From: Eonycteris spelaea
Lineage: Eukaryota > Chordata > Mammalia > Chiroptera > Pteropodidae
DNA: 64,000 bases
NCBI GenBank assembly: GCA_003508835.1
Contig: PUFA01000211.1
Location: forward strand, 1,922,001 to 1,986,000
Reading direction: 5' to 3'
The notes under the pieces were generated by a model that had not been told where the DNA came from, did not search any database, and was given only the letters and a program-made list of their open reading frames with translations. Shown piece after piece: positions 22,651 through 33,390 of this stretch; within the stretch, counting starts at the first letter, position 1; every line of letters starts with the position of its first letter. Both the position numbers and the translations under genes were made by a program.

Positions 22651-23261
22651 TAATTTCAAGATCTTTGCTCTCTCAACAATTCTACTTGGTCCCTAGGGCC
22701 ATGGAATTGGTTCAGTCAGAGAATCAATCATAGTATTCTGACTGATAAGGCACAAAGAACACACATCAGAGTATTTGCTTACCACAAAATTTTAATTACC
22801 ATGGGGAATAGATTAAAGGATATTTGTAAGGCAGCAGAAAGCCCTATCTATATCCAGCTGCAGATAAAGACCAGCCAGAACTTCTAGCATGTCACTGGCA
22901 ATGAGATGTGGCTTTATTTGACTCTGTGTGGGCAGGTTTTGTGAAACAGAGAGAGCACAAAGTCTGGTACTGCAGAAACCAATTTACGAACATGTTCTAA
23001 CCTTCTTAATTTGTCTAATAATTTTTTTTTTTTAACAGATGGGGTCTTGGCTCATGGCTTTGTGGGCAGGCACAGAGAACTATGTATGTGGTATAGAACT
23101 GGGTCTGTGTGTCTGTGTGTTGTGTGCCTGTTTTCCATGTCACACAGCACACATACATTTCTGTAAGCTTGTGTGTACATAGATAAATGTGAAAGGGCAC
23201 ACACTAAGCTTCTGACAGCGGTCAGCCAGTCTAGTTAGCTCGAAGCAAAATTCAGTGGCCA
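22651..23261. other. Unassigned stretch with poly(T) and GT-rich patch
   Basis: A run of 12-13 T lies at 23,022-23,034 and a GTGT-rich patch at 23,104-23,130. The 18-mer shared with 16,352-16,369 is at 23,089-23,106. Confidence 0.45.
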
Positions 23262-23432
23262 CTAGCCTCAAAATTATGAGGGTGGGCCCAGGAGCTTGCT
23301 AAAAGTGAAAATTCATTGATCCACTCCGGATCTGGCAAATCAGACCCTCTGAGGGCGAGTGCTGGCAATTGTGCTTTTTAACTTGTTCCCTAGGTGGTCC
23401 TCATACATAGTAAAAGATGAGAATCACTGTTC
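23262..23432 (+). mobile_element. hAT-type (MER5/MER20-like) element, diverged
   Basis: GGGCCCAGGAGCTTGCTAAA, GATCTGGCAAATCAGACCCT, ACTTGTTCCCTAGGTGGTCC and AGATGAGAATCACTGTTCAG follow the order of the short Charlie-related elements ending in GAGAACCACTG. Confidence 0.6.
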
Positions 23433-24254
23433 AGGAATTCACATTTTACTTTTAGACATATGCAGTATTTAATACTTTTGCAATTAAAAAATGCAAATAA
23501 GAGGCAAGACAGGAATGGAGGGAGAGCAGGAAAAGACAGTATAGCGAGAAGGGAGGGGGCCTAGATATTAGGAACCTCGTCTTCTGGTTTAAAATCCTCT
23601 GTCTCATTGTCACTTTCAACCCACTTTTCCTTGCTGTTCTCTTTTCGATGTGGCCATCACCAATATGTAAACACAACCACAATAATACCCCCATCCAAAA
23701 ACAAATCAGCCCCCAAATAGCGTCCGTCCGTAAGATCCCCAGTGCTGGATTTGTCTTGGTCGAGAGACAGAAGTTTGTATTGCATGAGTAGTAAAGCAAA
23801 GCCAGACCTCACAAGAATTGTTTACAAAGTTGCCTTTTTTAACATGAACAAATAAATCCATCATCTCCAAGTTTATCATTGATATAGAGTTTATTCCACA
23901 TGCTACATTATATAATGAAGGTTGTTTTGTTTTTTAAAATGAGGTTCTTTCACCTCAAAACACAGAAAAAGTCTGTTCCAAAGAAGACCTTAAATTCTAA
24001 AATATTTATTTTCTCACAGTTGGAGTCTTTAAAATGAAGCCATTCAGTTCCCCACTTCTGGGCAGGGCAGAACTAAGTAATACACTAAAATGATCTTAGG
24101 TAATGAAAGGACCTGGCATCTGTGAGGAGGGATCTCATACTGGCAAATGTTGATCCTGGCTATCAGGCTATCAGCCCTTCTCAACTTCCCTGCCCCCTCA
24201 CCCCACCCCCTGTGGTTCAGGCCTCATGCTGTTGTTCCTGAATGGAGTCCCTCA
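23433..24254. other. Unassigned non-coding stretch
   Basis: A 115-codon minus-strand frame (23,452-23,799) contains a hydrophobic run but no family I recognise, so it is not called. The C-rich tract at 24,188-24,210 is listed separately. Confidence 0.4.
24188..24210 (-). other. Potential G-quadruplex on the minus strand
   Basis: On the plus strand four C runs of 3, 5, 4 and 5 are separated by loops TG, TCA and A. The complementary G tract meets the standard four-run, short-loop rule. Confidence 0.6.
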
Positions 24255-24455
24255 CCAAGCTGGGTACTTGGCATATGTTGCACATAATCGGCCTTTTACC
24301 CCTACATAGGTGGCCTGGAGATTCTCTTTATATGCGAAGAGTGAAGCTGAGAGAGGCTCAGAGCCCTAAGGTCACTCAGCTGTACCCGGCACGTGTGTGC
24401 TTTGAGCTGAGCCCTTCACTTAGAGCATGTGCTTTGATCATTACAGCCAGCTGTC
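24255..24455 (-). mobile_element. MIR SINE, antisense
   Basis: AGTGAAGCTGAGAGAGGCTC, CCCTAAGGTCACTCAGCTGT and GAGCATGTGCTTTGATCATT match the reversed MIR from core to tail. Confidence 0.75.
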
Positions 24456-24582
24456 CCCAGCAGCCTTCTGGCTGGTTCCAACTACACCAAAAGGGGCAAA
24501 TGTAGCTCCTTTGTTGGTGGGGGGTCAGTCTTTACAGAAGTGGCAAGAGCCGACTGCATGGGTGCAGCACCCTTTGCCAGGC

Positions 24583-24772
24583 CGTCGGTCCTCAACCTGA
24601 GCTGCACATTGGAATCACCAGGGAACACGTGGAAGTCCAGTCCCTGGCTACACCGCGGCCCGATTAAGTCAGAATACCTGGGGACAGGGCCAAGGCATCA
24701 GCATTTTGTGAAGTAACACAGGTGATTCCAACAGGCAGAAGAGGCAGAATCCCCCTGGTTCTGACCCTCGCT
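24583..24772 (+). mobile_element. hAT-type (MER5/MER20-like) element
   Basis: Opens CGGTCCTCAACCTGAGCTGC, then ACATTGGAATCACCAGGGA and AGTCAGAATACCTGGGG, and closes with a GGTGATTCCAACAGGCAG block. These are the mirrored ends of the short hAT element whose ends read GTGATTCTAATGTGCAGCC. Both halves are present. Confidence 0.75.
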
Positions 24773-25324
24773 GCTCCAAGTGTTGGTTATAGACCTGCAG
24801 CACTGGCTTCACCTGTGAGAAAGGAAGACTCTCAGGTCCAGGCCAGATTCTCGGTGGGAATTGGATGACTTGGTTGTTAATTAAAGTTCCAATGGCATGA
24901 CTTTACCTGACTACTTCCATATGCTCCAGAGTTTGAGAATCATGGCAGATGCCCACACTTCCAGACCTGGGGAGGGTCATGCCTTAAGCCCTCATCAGCA
25001 ATGTCTTGAGAAACAGAGACACAGAATAAAGGGATGACTCCCTTTAAGGCTCCCCTGAGTTCCTGCATCCACAGATATGGGAATAGGGCCTAAGTGAAGT
25101 CATATACCTATATCACAATTCTTTGCATTTTCTGGAAATAGATTACCACTGTGATAACAGGGAATTATTTTCTTTTCTCTTAATGATCTTTTCTCATGAA
25201 ACAAAGCATTTTAACTTAGTTGCTTAAATAAAAACTGTTTGCTCAAATAACAAATAGCTGTTGTTCAAATAAATAACAACTATTTGCTCAGATTCAACTG
25301 TTTATTTGAACCTGTGGTTCAGCG
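24773..25324. other. Unassigned non-coding stretch
   Basis: A CAAATAA/ACTATTTG-type imperfect fold-back lies at 25,243-25,290 (ATTTGC, TGTTGTTCAAATAAATAACA). No family recognised. Confidence 0.4.
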
Positions 25325-25622
25325 ATTTGTTCTTAGATCAGTTTCTTCTAAAGGTCTCACCTTGGGTCACCGTTGTAGCTGTGGCCATCTGGTGGGTAAA
25401 ATAGACCTGTGTGGTTTTAGAAGGCCTCATTCACATGCCTAGTGGTTAGCTGCAGCGCTGGTCGGGGAGCCTTGATTCGCCTGCATGTGACCAGGTGAGC
25501 CTGGGTTTCTTACATGGCAGCAGCAGCAGCAGCCACATTCCACGAGAACCGGAGTGGAAGCTGCAAGATTCTTAGAGCCAGAAGTTGCACAATGTCACTT
25601 CTAGCACATCCTATTAATTAAA
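25325..25622 (-). mobile_element. ERVL-MaLR (MLT1-type) LTR, antisense, first part
   Basis: AAGGTCTCACCTTGGGTCAC, GCTGTGGCCATCTGGTGGG, GTTTCTTACATGGCAGCAG, GGAAGCTGCAAGATTCTTAG and GTTGCACAATGTCACTTCTA follow the reversed LTR. Homology stops at about 25,622 and resumes at 26,257. A (CAG)4 run lies at 25,518-25,529. Confidence 0.65.
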
Positions 25623-25628
25623 GCATTT

Positions 25629-25656
25629 GGGGGCGGGGAGGGAGGAGTGGCGGGGG
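25629..25656 (+). other. G-rich tract, near G-quadruplex motif
   Basis: Runs of 5, 4, 3 and 5 G with loops C, A and a 9-base loop. The third loop exceeds the usual limit of 7. Confidence 0.45.
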
Positions 25657-26216
25657 TAGCTACCACTCTGCGTTCGCATTGTTTCCATTCACTCAAGACT
25701 CCAAATAACTTCATCTGGGGAGAGAAGAGGAGCCTCGCCTAACTTTTTGGCAGTTGACAATGCTTTGGGGTTCTTTATTTGGCAGAAAGAGTTGGTAAAG
25801 TAAAGATAAGCAACTGCCCTTTAGAGCAAATCAAAGGGGAGCAGGAGGATAGAAATGCAAATTCTCGGGCATAGCCGCAGAACTGTACCTTAAGAACCAG
25901 TAGAGTGACAGAATGTTCCATTGACTATTGAAATTTATAAGGAATTGCAAAAGGCACTGAGTATGAGCAGATCTTTTAAGACAGAATGGTCCTTGGACCT
26001 GGGAGGCCCAGAGACCCTTTCAGAATGCCTGTGAGGTGAAAACTTGTCACAGAGAAATTAAGATACTACCATTCTCAAGTAAACTGGGTTTTCTAACTAC
26101 GTAACTGACTGAGGCAAGTAGGGAATGAATAAATAGAAAGCAGAAGCCCATGAGAACCTGGATATATTTTACTAAAGATCCATTTCTAATGTATTTATGA
26201 ATTATAATAAAAATGG

Positions 26217-26218
<2 letters not shown>

Positions 26219-26256
<38 letters not shown>
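26219..26256. repeat. (CA)n microsatellite
   Basis: About 19 uninterrupted CA units. It gives the Cys-Val run in the minus-strand frame 26,047-26,256, which is not a gene. Confidence 0.95.
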
Positions 26257-26260
<4 letters not shown>

Positions 26261-26345
26261 CAAGGCCAAGCCAGATTCTAGGAGAGGGGAAATAACCTTC
26301 ATCTCCTGATAGGAAGAACTGCAAAGAATTTGTGGCTATTTTCAA
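26257..26345 (-). mobile_element. ERVL-MaLR (MLT1-type) LTR, antisense, second part
   Basis: GTCACAAGGCCAAGCCAGAT, AGGAGAGGGGAAATAACCTT and GCAAAGAATTTGTGGCTATT are the segment that should follow the piece ending at 25,622. Confidence 0.65.
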
Positions 26346-27499
26346 TTCACCCCAATCCACTCTTTGAGCACAGTAACTTACATCATTCCCACATGCAAAA
26401 TGCTCTCACCCAGCCCAAGAGCCCTGAAGTCTGGCCCCACATGGCACTGGGCCCAGATCTTATCGTTTCATGCTCTGGGGCAGGTCCAGATGTCGGTGAG
26501 GCTCCTTGGAGGCAACAACTCATTGCAGCTTCTCTTGATCTGGAAACTTGTGAATTAAAGAGACAAATTGCCTGCCCCCCACAACCCAACATGTAATGAG
26601 GAGATGAGGAACCTGCATTGAAAAGGGGAGGAACAAGAGGCACACAGCAATTCTCAAGTTCAGCTGCACATGGCAGGTAGGCGAGGGGTGAGTCAGGGAT
26701 GTTGCTGACGAGGACCTAGTTCTAGACCCCAGAGTGGTCTCAGCCCCACTTTTCTCTGGGCTCGTTATTATGCTCTGCAGTTGCAGTTTAGTCCCTCTCT
26801 CAATCAACTTCCTGCCCATAGGAATTTGGGGGCCCGAAGAGCTCTTCGGTTTGATCCATCTTGGCCACTGTCAGTCTGAGCTGGTGGTGCTTTTGCCAGG
26901 ATAACTCTCTTAAAGACTCTGTGGGCATCCCATGAATCTGGTAGGGTCTGTCCCTTGATTCCTGGTTATACCTATACGTTCATTTTGAGACATCTCCTTC
27001 TACTGGGCCATGGCGGACTGCTCCGGGACAGTGCCCTTTTGTTTAGTTGAATTTTACTTTCCAATCTAGTAAGTCTTGAGACCTCTAGATTTCCTCTAAG
27101 TCCTGCTTGCAAAACCAACAACTCTTGTTAACTCACCTCTCTTTGGCAGTATCTTATCATATATAACTAAAAACATTCAACTGACCCTCCACATTCTATG
27201 CAGAGATGCTCTTACCAGAGCTACAAGTTCATTAACACTTTCTATTTTCTAAGTTGCCATGAGTGACATTTCCCCCATGTCCCACCACTATATAACATGC
27301 CTTGCCTTTTATCAGCCTTAGGTAAAAATTTCTTCACTGGTTCTCCAGCCTCTGCTAATAGTCTGACTGTCATTCTTCCAAGCTTTGCAGACAGCCTCCT
27401 CATTGTTTTTCCAGACTCAGTCTGCCTTATCCCAAATATGATGCCAAATTCTTGCAGTTTTTTATTGCACCAAACCTCACTCCTGGTAAAAATTTCTCT
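26346..27499. other. Repeat-poor or unassigned interval
   Basis: About 1.15 kb. The part from 26,900 to 27,490 has the even, degraded texture of an old LTR or internal retroviral sequence, but no diagnostic block was recognised. Short frames on both strands overlap (26,330-26,819, 27,242-27,539) and have no domains. Confidence 0.35.
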
Positions 27500-27916
27500 A
27501 TTATCATCATTGCTGTATAACACTCCATACAATATTTAGTAGCACAAAGCAACTTGCAATCATTTATTTGCTCAAGAATCTGCCATTTGGTCTGGGATCA
27601 GCTGGGTGGTTCTTCTACTAGTCAGGTCAGGAGTCATTCCTGTGTCTACGGCCATCGGGAGGGTCTACTGGGGCTGGTATAGGATGCCCTCACATCCACG
27701 TCTGCTAGTTAGCTAGGGCTGTTCATTGGTTCTCCAGCAAAACAGCCTGGGGTTCTTACAAAGACATCAGTTTTCCAAGAGAGCATGAGTAGAAGCTATA
27801 AAGCCTTTTGCAGTCTTGTCTGGAAATTGCACAAGATCACTTCTACCATATTCTACTGATCAAATCAAGTCATCAATTCAAGGGATGGAGAAAAATTGGG
27901 GGCCATTTTACCACAT
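27500..27916 (-). mobile_element. ERVL-MaLR (MLT1-type) LTR, antisense
   Basis: ATTGCTGTATAACACTCCAT, GGGATCAGCTGGGTGGTTCT, GAAGCTATAAAGCCTTTTGC, CACAAGATCACTTCTACCAT and a closing TTTTACCACA follow the reversed LTR from end to end, with a gap or divergence in the middle. Confidence 0.7.
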
Positions 27917-30892
27917 CTTGGAAAAAGAATTATTTTTAATAAACATAGTTTGGCACGCAAAATCTTTCAAATTATGGGATCTGTGAGGGTAAATAATGTT
28001 AAGCAGGTGCTTGGTAATAAATGTTAAGAGCTACAGAGACTTACGGAGAGGGAGCACAAGGTTCCTCACGAGAGGAAGGGTTAGGGTAGGAGAGGACAGG
28101 GTGCCGGCATGGAAGATTTTGAAATATAAAACCAAGATTTTGAAATATTAAAATTAAAACCAATTCTACTGTGACCTCATATAATCAGAAGTCTAATTTG
28201 TTTAGGATTTTGGAATGCAGAGGTGTATATATTATTGTTTACGAAAAAACTCATGCACTCCATAAGTATTTATTAAACAGAGACTAAAACATTTGTTCAA
28301 CACTCAAAACCAGAGCTCACTCATGTACAACGTACTTAATAATTCAGAACATCATCATGAAACCATCTGGATATTTGTGTGTGTGCGTGACCGAAATAGT
28401 GAAGTACAAAATAGCTCTATGCATTATATTCTGTGACCCAAGAGAAATCAGGCCAAATTCCTGGCACTCAGCATCATCCAGCTCTGAGATTCTGTGATTC
28501 TTGAAAACTGACTTTTAGTTTTGGGCTTTTGGCTTTAGTCATCTATCAGCCAGTTTTGAGTTTCCACCTGTGGGGCTGCTGTGAGCCTGTCCTAAAGCCA
28601 GGATTTGGACCAATTCACACAGGAACTGCTGACCTGATACGCACTTGGGTTAATTCCTTGTGTGCTTTCATTTCGAGCATAGCCCCAGGCTTCCTGCACA
28701 CTAGAAATGGAAAGACTGAGCACTGGCATGCAGCAGTGGGCGGCTTCAGCTGCCCTCCACAGCTGAACGCTTAGGAAAGTTCCTGAGGGCGGACCTGGCA
28801 GTGAACACAAGGTCATAAAATTGTGTTGAGTCTCTCTCTCTCTTTTGCCCTCTTTTATCCCTTACCCTCTTCTTGACATAGCAGCTTGCACCTATCATCC
28901 ATTCATTTATCGATCACTGTCTGTCTATCATATCTATCTATCATCTATCTCCCTTCTTTCCTCCCTTTCTTTCTGTCCATCTGTTCATTTCCTCCCTGAA
29001 AAAAATTTACCACAAAAATGTATAATAAAATATTGGCAAAAAATAAATGAGCCATAAATCATGAAAGAGGAAATGGAAACAAGCAAGTAGAAAGTCAGCG
29101 ATTCTCCTCAGTTTTCAGCACTACTGTAGTTTCTATCAGGACATAATATGAGGTCCTGCCCCTGGTGGGCAGAGCCATATCAAGATCCTCAACAAACTCA
29201 AATGTGGGGCAACAGGAAGGAGCACTTCTGGGTGAGCAGTTAGGGCACCAGAGGGCACGTGTCTGCCCCATTCATGCTGCTGGCCTCGGAGAGGCCGAGT
29301 GAGTCCTTGAGGCACCCCTGGACCTGGCCCTTCCTCAGTACCCCTACCTCCACATTACTGAATGAACATGTGTTAGCTTGAATGCTCTGCATCTTCACAA
29401 GCTACTGTTAGGGCCCGTATTTCAATTAAGCAGACATGAAGACTCAGGATAGGTCCCTTCTATCACTTTGACCCTGGGCCATGGGCCCTGGGCCTGCCTC
29501 TCCTCATGATGGCCCCCGCCATAGCCTTCTCAGCACCTAGGAGCGAGACACCAGTTCTGAAGAGGACATCAGGCTGGCTTGGTCTTAGTTATAATTAAAA
29601 TAGGCAAAACTCTGATGCCACCTCATGGTCCTGTGCCCACTACTTGGACATCATAGTCTTAGCAGTCTTGGGTGTAGACTGTCCTTATTTCATACTGTTT
29701 TGAGCATGTATGGTTTCCCATCAGACAGAAGCTCCTTAGCAACAGAAATTATGGCTTTTTTTCTCTATAGTCACAATATTCAGCATATTTGACACATGAC
29801 TAAGGACCAATTCTCATTATACATAGAAAGGTGTGTGTTTTAGGTGACTGAGAAGCCTGTGCATATGTCAGAACCTGCCTGGAGCTCCAGCCCAGTGCTC
29901 GATAGTCTGGAGGAAGGAGCACTGGTCACAAGCACCAATGAGATGAGGCAGAGCCGTGAATTCCTTGAGACTTCAGCAACACACAGCCACTGTTCAACAT
30001 GAATATTCATATTCAGTCACTTCAAGTTTACACTAAATTCAAAAGAGAATATCAGAACAACCTAATAAAAGCATATGTTAGTATTCAGGGACATTTGTGG
30101 CAGTTGACTTTGACCTGAATTAGTGCCTCACGCCTTCACCACAGAGCAAGAGTGAGGATAATTGATTCTTGCTCTTTCACAGCAGTGTGAGGAAATGCAT
30201 GGTAATACAAGCCACTTTGGTTACTCTAAGTTTAATCCATTTCTGGATTTATCTAGACTTTGCACATGTCTGAAATGTAAGCCCAAGATTTCTTTTCCCT
30301 ACTTAGCATGGAATAGATGTAGGAATTAGGAGAGATTAAATTCAGGAAGCAAATTAAGAAGTGATTCATTGACCCCAGGTTTCTAATAGAAAAACAATGC
30401 AACCTTAGCTCAATTCTACCATCCCCAGGTCATCAAATAATACTTCCATGGTAAAGGCTGACAAGTAAAAGGCAAAGTATTTGTGAGCACCAACTATGAG
30501 CAAAGTAAGATGTTTGGTGCTCTGATCCCATCCTTCGAGAATGTACGTCTACTTTGTAGTGAAGCAATCACATTAACATGTAAGAGGTTTTGCAGGCAGT
30601 GCTTCTTGGGGTCTCGAGACTTGATCAGGGTCAGGGAAGCTTCTCCAGAGACAGCAAGCCATCAGCAAGGAGACGTGTGAGAAAGCTTCATGGTGTCAGT
30701 GTGAGATTGCAGCTAGGTCATAAAGTGATGGAAATGACTTAAACGAGGGCTCCAGCTTGGAGAAGTACAGGGAGAAGAGGTGGCAGGGAATCAGACCGGG
30801 GGGCAGGGATTTCAAATTGAAACATATAGGAGGAAAAGAAAAGAGACTAATATTAATTGATGGATCTGCCACTATGAGCCAAGGTCTTTGCA
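27917..30892. other. Longest repeat-poor interval (about 3 kb)
   Basis: Only a short tetranucleotide and pyrimidine patch (28,898-28,985) stands out. Opposite-strand frames at 28,529-28,816, 30,483-30,680 and 30,696-30,893 lack domains. No exon with a credible splice context and a recognisable product was found. Repeat-poor DNA of this length is a reasonable place to look for conserved regulatory sequence. Confidence 0.4.
28898..28985. repeat. Degenerate (CTAT)n/(CTTT)n pyrimidine-rich patch
   Basis: TATCTATCTATCATCTATCT is followed by CCTTCTTTCCTCCCTTTCTT. Interrupted, with no long perfect run. Confidence 0.75.
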
Positions 30893-31380
30893 TCTGTTTT
30901 AGTTATCAGTTGCTACATAACAAAGTTAATGGCTTAGAAGAACCCCATTCATTATCTCTCACTATTTTGTGAGTTGGTTGGGTTCAGCTGTGTGGATCTC
31001 CTGTGACATGTGGTGCCGGCTGTAACTGGACACATCTGGAGGATCCTCTGGTGCTGGAGGCCCAAGGTGGCCCATTCATGTGGCCAAGGTTGACACTGGC
31101 TGTTGGCTGGGGCTTAGCCACAGCTGTACTCCTCAGGTGCCTCAGTTCTCCTCCATGAGGCCTCTCCACATGTGCTGGCTTCTCACAGTAGGTGTGCTGG
31201 GTTCCAGGAAGAAGTGTTTCAAGAATACAAAAGTGGAAACTGCAGACTATTGAGGTTCGACTTTAGAAATCACAGTGTCACTTCTGCTTTATTCTGTCAG
31301 TCATGCACATAATGGGGCTCGTCAAGATTCAAGGGGAAGAAAAATGGTAAAGAATATGTAGCCACCTTTAATCAACCATA
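30893..31380 (-). mobile_element. ERVL-MaLR (MLT1-type) LTR, antisense, near full length
   Basis: TTATCAGTTGCTACATAACA at the left end, GAGTTGGTTGGGTTCAGCTG, GTTCTCCTCCATGAGGCCTC, GAAACTGCAGACTATTGAGG, CACAGTGTCACTTCTGCTTT and GCCACCTTTAATCAACCA at the right end. The most complete member of this group in the window (about 490 bases). Confidence 0.75.
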
Positions 31381-31404
31381 GTTACTATTCCCAGTAACAT
31401 GGGT

Positions 31405-31665
31405 TATTTGTTTATTCATGTATTACCTACATATCTGTTGAAACTCTACTAGTGCTGATACTGGGCTAGCTGTGGCGATGCAATGATGAGTGAAGAGCTA
31501 GGTAGAATCTGCTGCAAGAAGCTTATGGTCAAGTGGAGGAAAAGGGCCTTGGTCAAATGATTACACACAAGCACATAAAATTATAATCTGAGATAGTGCC
31601 CTAATGGGAAAAACATAGTTTCATAATAATTTGTAACAGAGGAACCTGACCTAGAGTAGGGTGGG
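31405..31665 (+). mobile_element. Ancient L1 (L1ME-like) 3' remnant
   Basis: TTATTCATGTATTACCTACA, TGCTGATACTGGGCTAGCTG, GATGCAATGATGAGTGAAGA and GAAGCTTATGGTCAAGTGGA match the order of the old L1 3' segment whose consensus includes a GAGCACCTACTATGTGCCAG block. A second piece lies at 42,007-42,130. Confidence 0.5.
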
Positions 31666-31699
31666 ATAGGGGAAAGTGGATGATCACAGAGAAAATTAT

Positions 31700-31865
31700 T
31701 TTTGAGCTATTATCTCCATTTGATTAATGAAAAGTTTAAGCTCAGAGAGGTTGAGTAACTTGTCCAAGGTCACCCAGCCTATAAGTGGTAGAGTGATTTC
31801 CATTGACTTAAACCTAGATTTGTCTGGCTTCAAAGCCCTGTTCTTTCTCCTATATACCATATTGT
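31700..31865 (-). mobile_element. MIR SINE, antisense
   Basis: TAAGCTCAGAGAGGTTGAGT, CTTGTCCAAGGTCACCCAGC, CTATAAGTGGTAGAGTGATT and CAAAGCCCTGTTCTTTCTCC are a well-kept reversed MIR. Confidence 0.85.
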
Positions 31866-31989
31866 GGAGTGGGGTGATGGGGTGATGGAGTGGGGAGGGA
31901 GGAGAGAGAACTGAGCCACTAGGAGAGCAGAATGGGGGGAAGTGGAGTGTTTCTTGGGGTCCGTAATTTTATTCTGAAGAAATATAAAT

Positions 31990-32277
31990 TCTATGAAAAA
32001 ATTTGCTGTTTTGAATATTTTTATTTATTTTTAATTATATAAGTAATTTGTGAATATATTTTCATTTAAAAAAATTAAAATATAAAGCCTAAGTCCCTTT
32101 TAATCATTTCTTAATCTCATTCTGTTCCCAAAAGGTAACAGCTGTTGTCGATTTATATGCATTGTCCTAAATTTTTTCTTCATTTCACACACACACACAC
32201 ACACACATACACATGCACACTCATCTTCCTATGCATTTCCATAGACATATAAGTTGTGTCTATAAGGTATTTTTAAC
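31990..32277 (-). mobile_element. Older L1 (L1M-type), antisense, left part
   Basis: A/T-rich sequence with TTTTAATTATATAAGTAATT, AAAGGTAACAGCTGTTGTCG and a (CA)n at about 32,187-32,222, typical of old L1 3'UTR in reverse. It appears to continue at 33,232-33,390, so the younger L1 between would be inserted into it. Confidence 0.5.
32187..32222. repeat. (CA)n microsatellite
   Basis: CA units with a TACACATG interruption near the 3' end. Confidence 0.9.
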
Positions 32278-33231
32278 TTTTTTTTCTCAGTTAGAGTTGA
32301 CATTTAATATTATTTTATATTAGCCTCAGGTATGCAGCATAGAGGTTAGACATTTATATAATTTAATGAAGCAATTGCCTTGATAAATTTAGTACCCATA
32401 TGACACCATACATAGTTATACAATATTATTGACCATATTTCCTATGCTGTACTTCACATTCCCATGACTATTTCGTAACTACCAATTTTTACTTCTTAAT
32501 CTCATCACCTTTTTAACCCAGACTCCCAACCCCACTTCATCTGGCAATCATCAGTTTGTTCTCTGTATCTATGAGTCTGTTTTCACTTGTTTGTTTGTTT
32601 ATTTTTTTCTTTATATCCACGTACAAGTGAGATCATATGGCTTTTGTCTTTCTCTGTCTGACTTATTTCACTTAGCATAATACCTTCTGAATGCATCCAC
32701 GTCTTTCCGAATGGTAACATTTTATTCTTTATGGCTGAGTAATATTCCCTTGTATATATGTACCTCTTCTTTATCCCATTGCCTATTGTCAGGCACTTGG
32801 GTTACTTCCATATCTTGGCTATTGTAAACAGTTCTGCAATGGAAATAGGAGTGCATATATCTTTTGAATTAGTATTTTGGTTTTCTTCGGATAAATACCT
32901 GGAAGAGCAGTTGCTAGGTCATAAGATGGTTCTATTTTTAATTTTTTGAGGAACCTCCAAACTATTTTCCATGGTGGCTGTACCATTTGCATTCCCACTA
33001 ACAGCCCACGAGGGTTCCCTTTACTCCACATCCTCACTAACGATTGTTGTTTGTTGATGATGGTCATTCTTACAGGTGTGAGGTGATATCTCATTGTGGT
33101 TTGAACTTCTCTGATGATTAATGATGTTGAACATCTTTTCATATGTGTATTGGCCACCTATATGTCCTTTTTGGAGAAATGCCTATTCAGGAACTCTGCT
33201 CATTTTTTAAATGCTTTGTTTGTTTTTCTGA
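32278..33231 (-). mobile_element. 5'-truncated L1, antisense (ORF2 end and 3'UTR)
   Basis: On the plus strand it begins with the poly-T at 32,278-32,285 (the reversed poly-A tail) and continues with reversed 3'UTR and ORF2 end: GTACAAGTGAGATCATATGG, TATGGCTGAGTAATATTCCC and ATTTTCCATGGTGGCTGTAC. It ends upstream of the reverse-transcriptase core. It is close in sequence to the 12.6-13.0 kb part of the composite L1, so it is one of the younger copies here. A clean target duplication could not be fixed. Confidence 0.85.
32819..33157 (-). pseudogene. L1 ORF2 C-terminal open fragment
   Basis: An open run of 112 codons on the minus strand reads as the end of ORF2p, with the words MRYHLTPVRMTIINKQ, NPRGLLVGMQMVQPPWKIVW and LPGIYPKKTKILIQ. 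It is the remnant C-terminal tail of the L1 reverse transcriptase, without catalytic residues. It is open only because the copy is fairly young. There is no reason to expect expression. Confidence 0.75.
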
Positions 33232-33390
33232 GTTTTTAAAAGCATAAATAAAATCATTCTATATTTTTCTGCATTTACTTTATCCTTTAAAAAGATATCT
33301 TGGAGAGTTTTTGTGTCTATTGGTATAGATATCTACATCATTCTGAGAATTTTTAATTTTGTGCTTTTGTTTCAATAATAATAAACAAAA
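33232..33390 (-). mobile_element. Older L1 (L1M-type), antisense, right part
   Basis: AAATAAAATCATTCTATATT, AAAAAGATATCTTGGAGAGT and ATCTACATCATTCTGAGAAT match the reversed 3'UTR blocks expected to follow 31,990-32,277. Confidence 0.5.

Larger units (their letters stand above)
25623..26256. other. 630-base interruption of the LTR, ending in (CA)n
   Basis: Contains a G-rich tract at 25,629-25,656 and unassigned sequence. A patch at 25,985-26,040 (GGTCCTTGGACCTGGGAGGC, AGACCCTTTCAGAATGCCTG) resembles a common but unnamed mammalian repeat. It ends with (CA)n at 26,219-26,256. It may be an insertion, or the two LTR pieces may be independent. Confidence 0.4.

Noticed and set aside
26047..26256. 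Minus-strand frame with a Cys-Val run
   Set aside because: Translation of a (CA)n microsatellite.
31864..31900. Candidate G-quadruplex in the GGGGTGATGGGGTGATGG area
   Set aside because: The second loop is about 9 bases long, outside the usual rule. Weak at best.
32263..33345. Similar words GTGTCTATAAGGTAT and GTGTCTATTGGTATAG as target duplications of the nested L1
   Set aside because: They are not at the L1 borders and differ at several positions. Probably part of the older L1.
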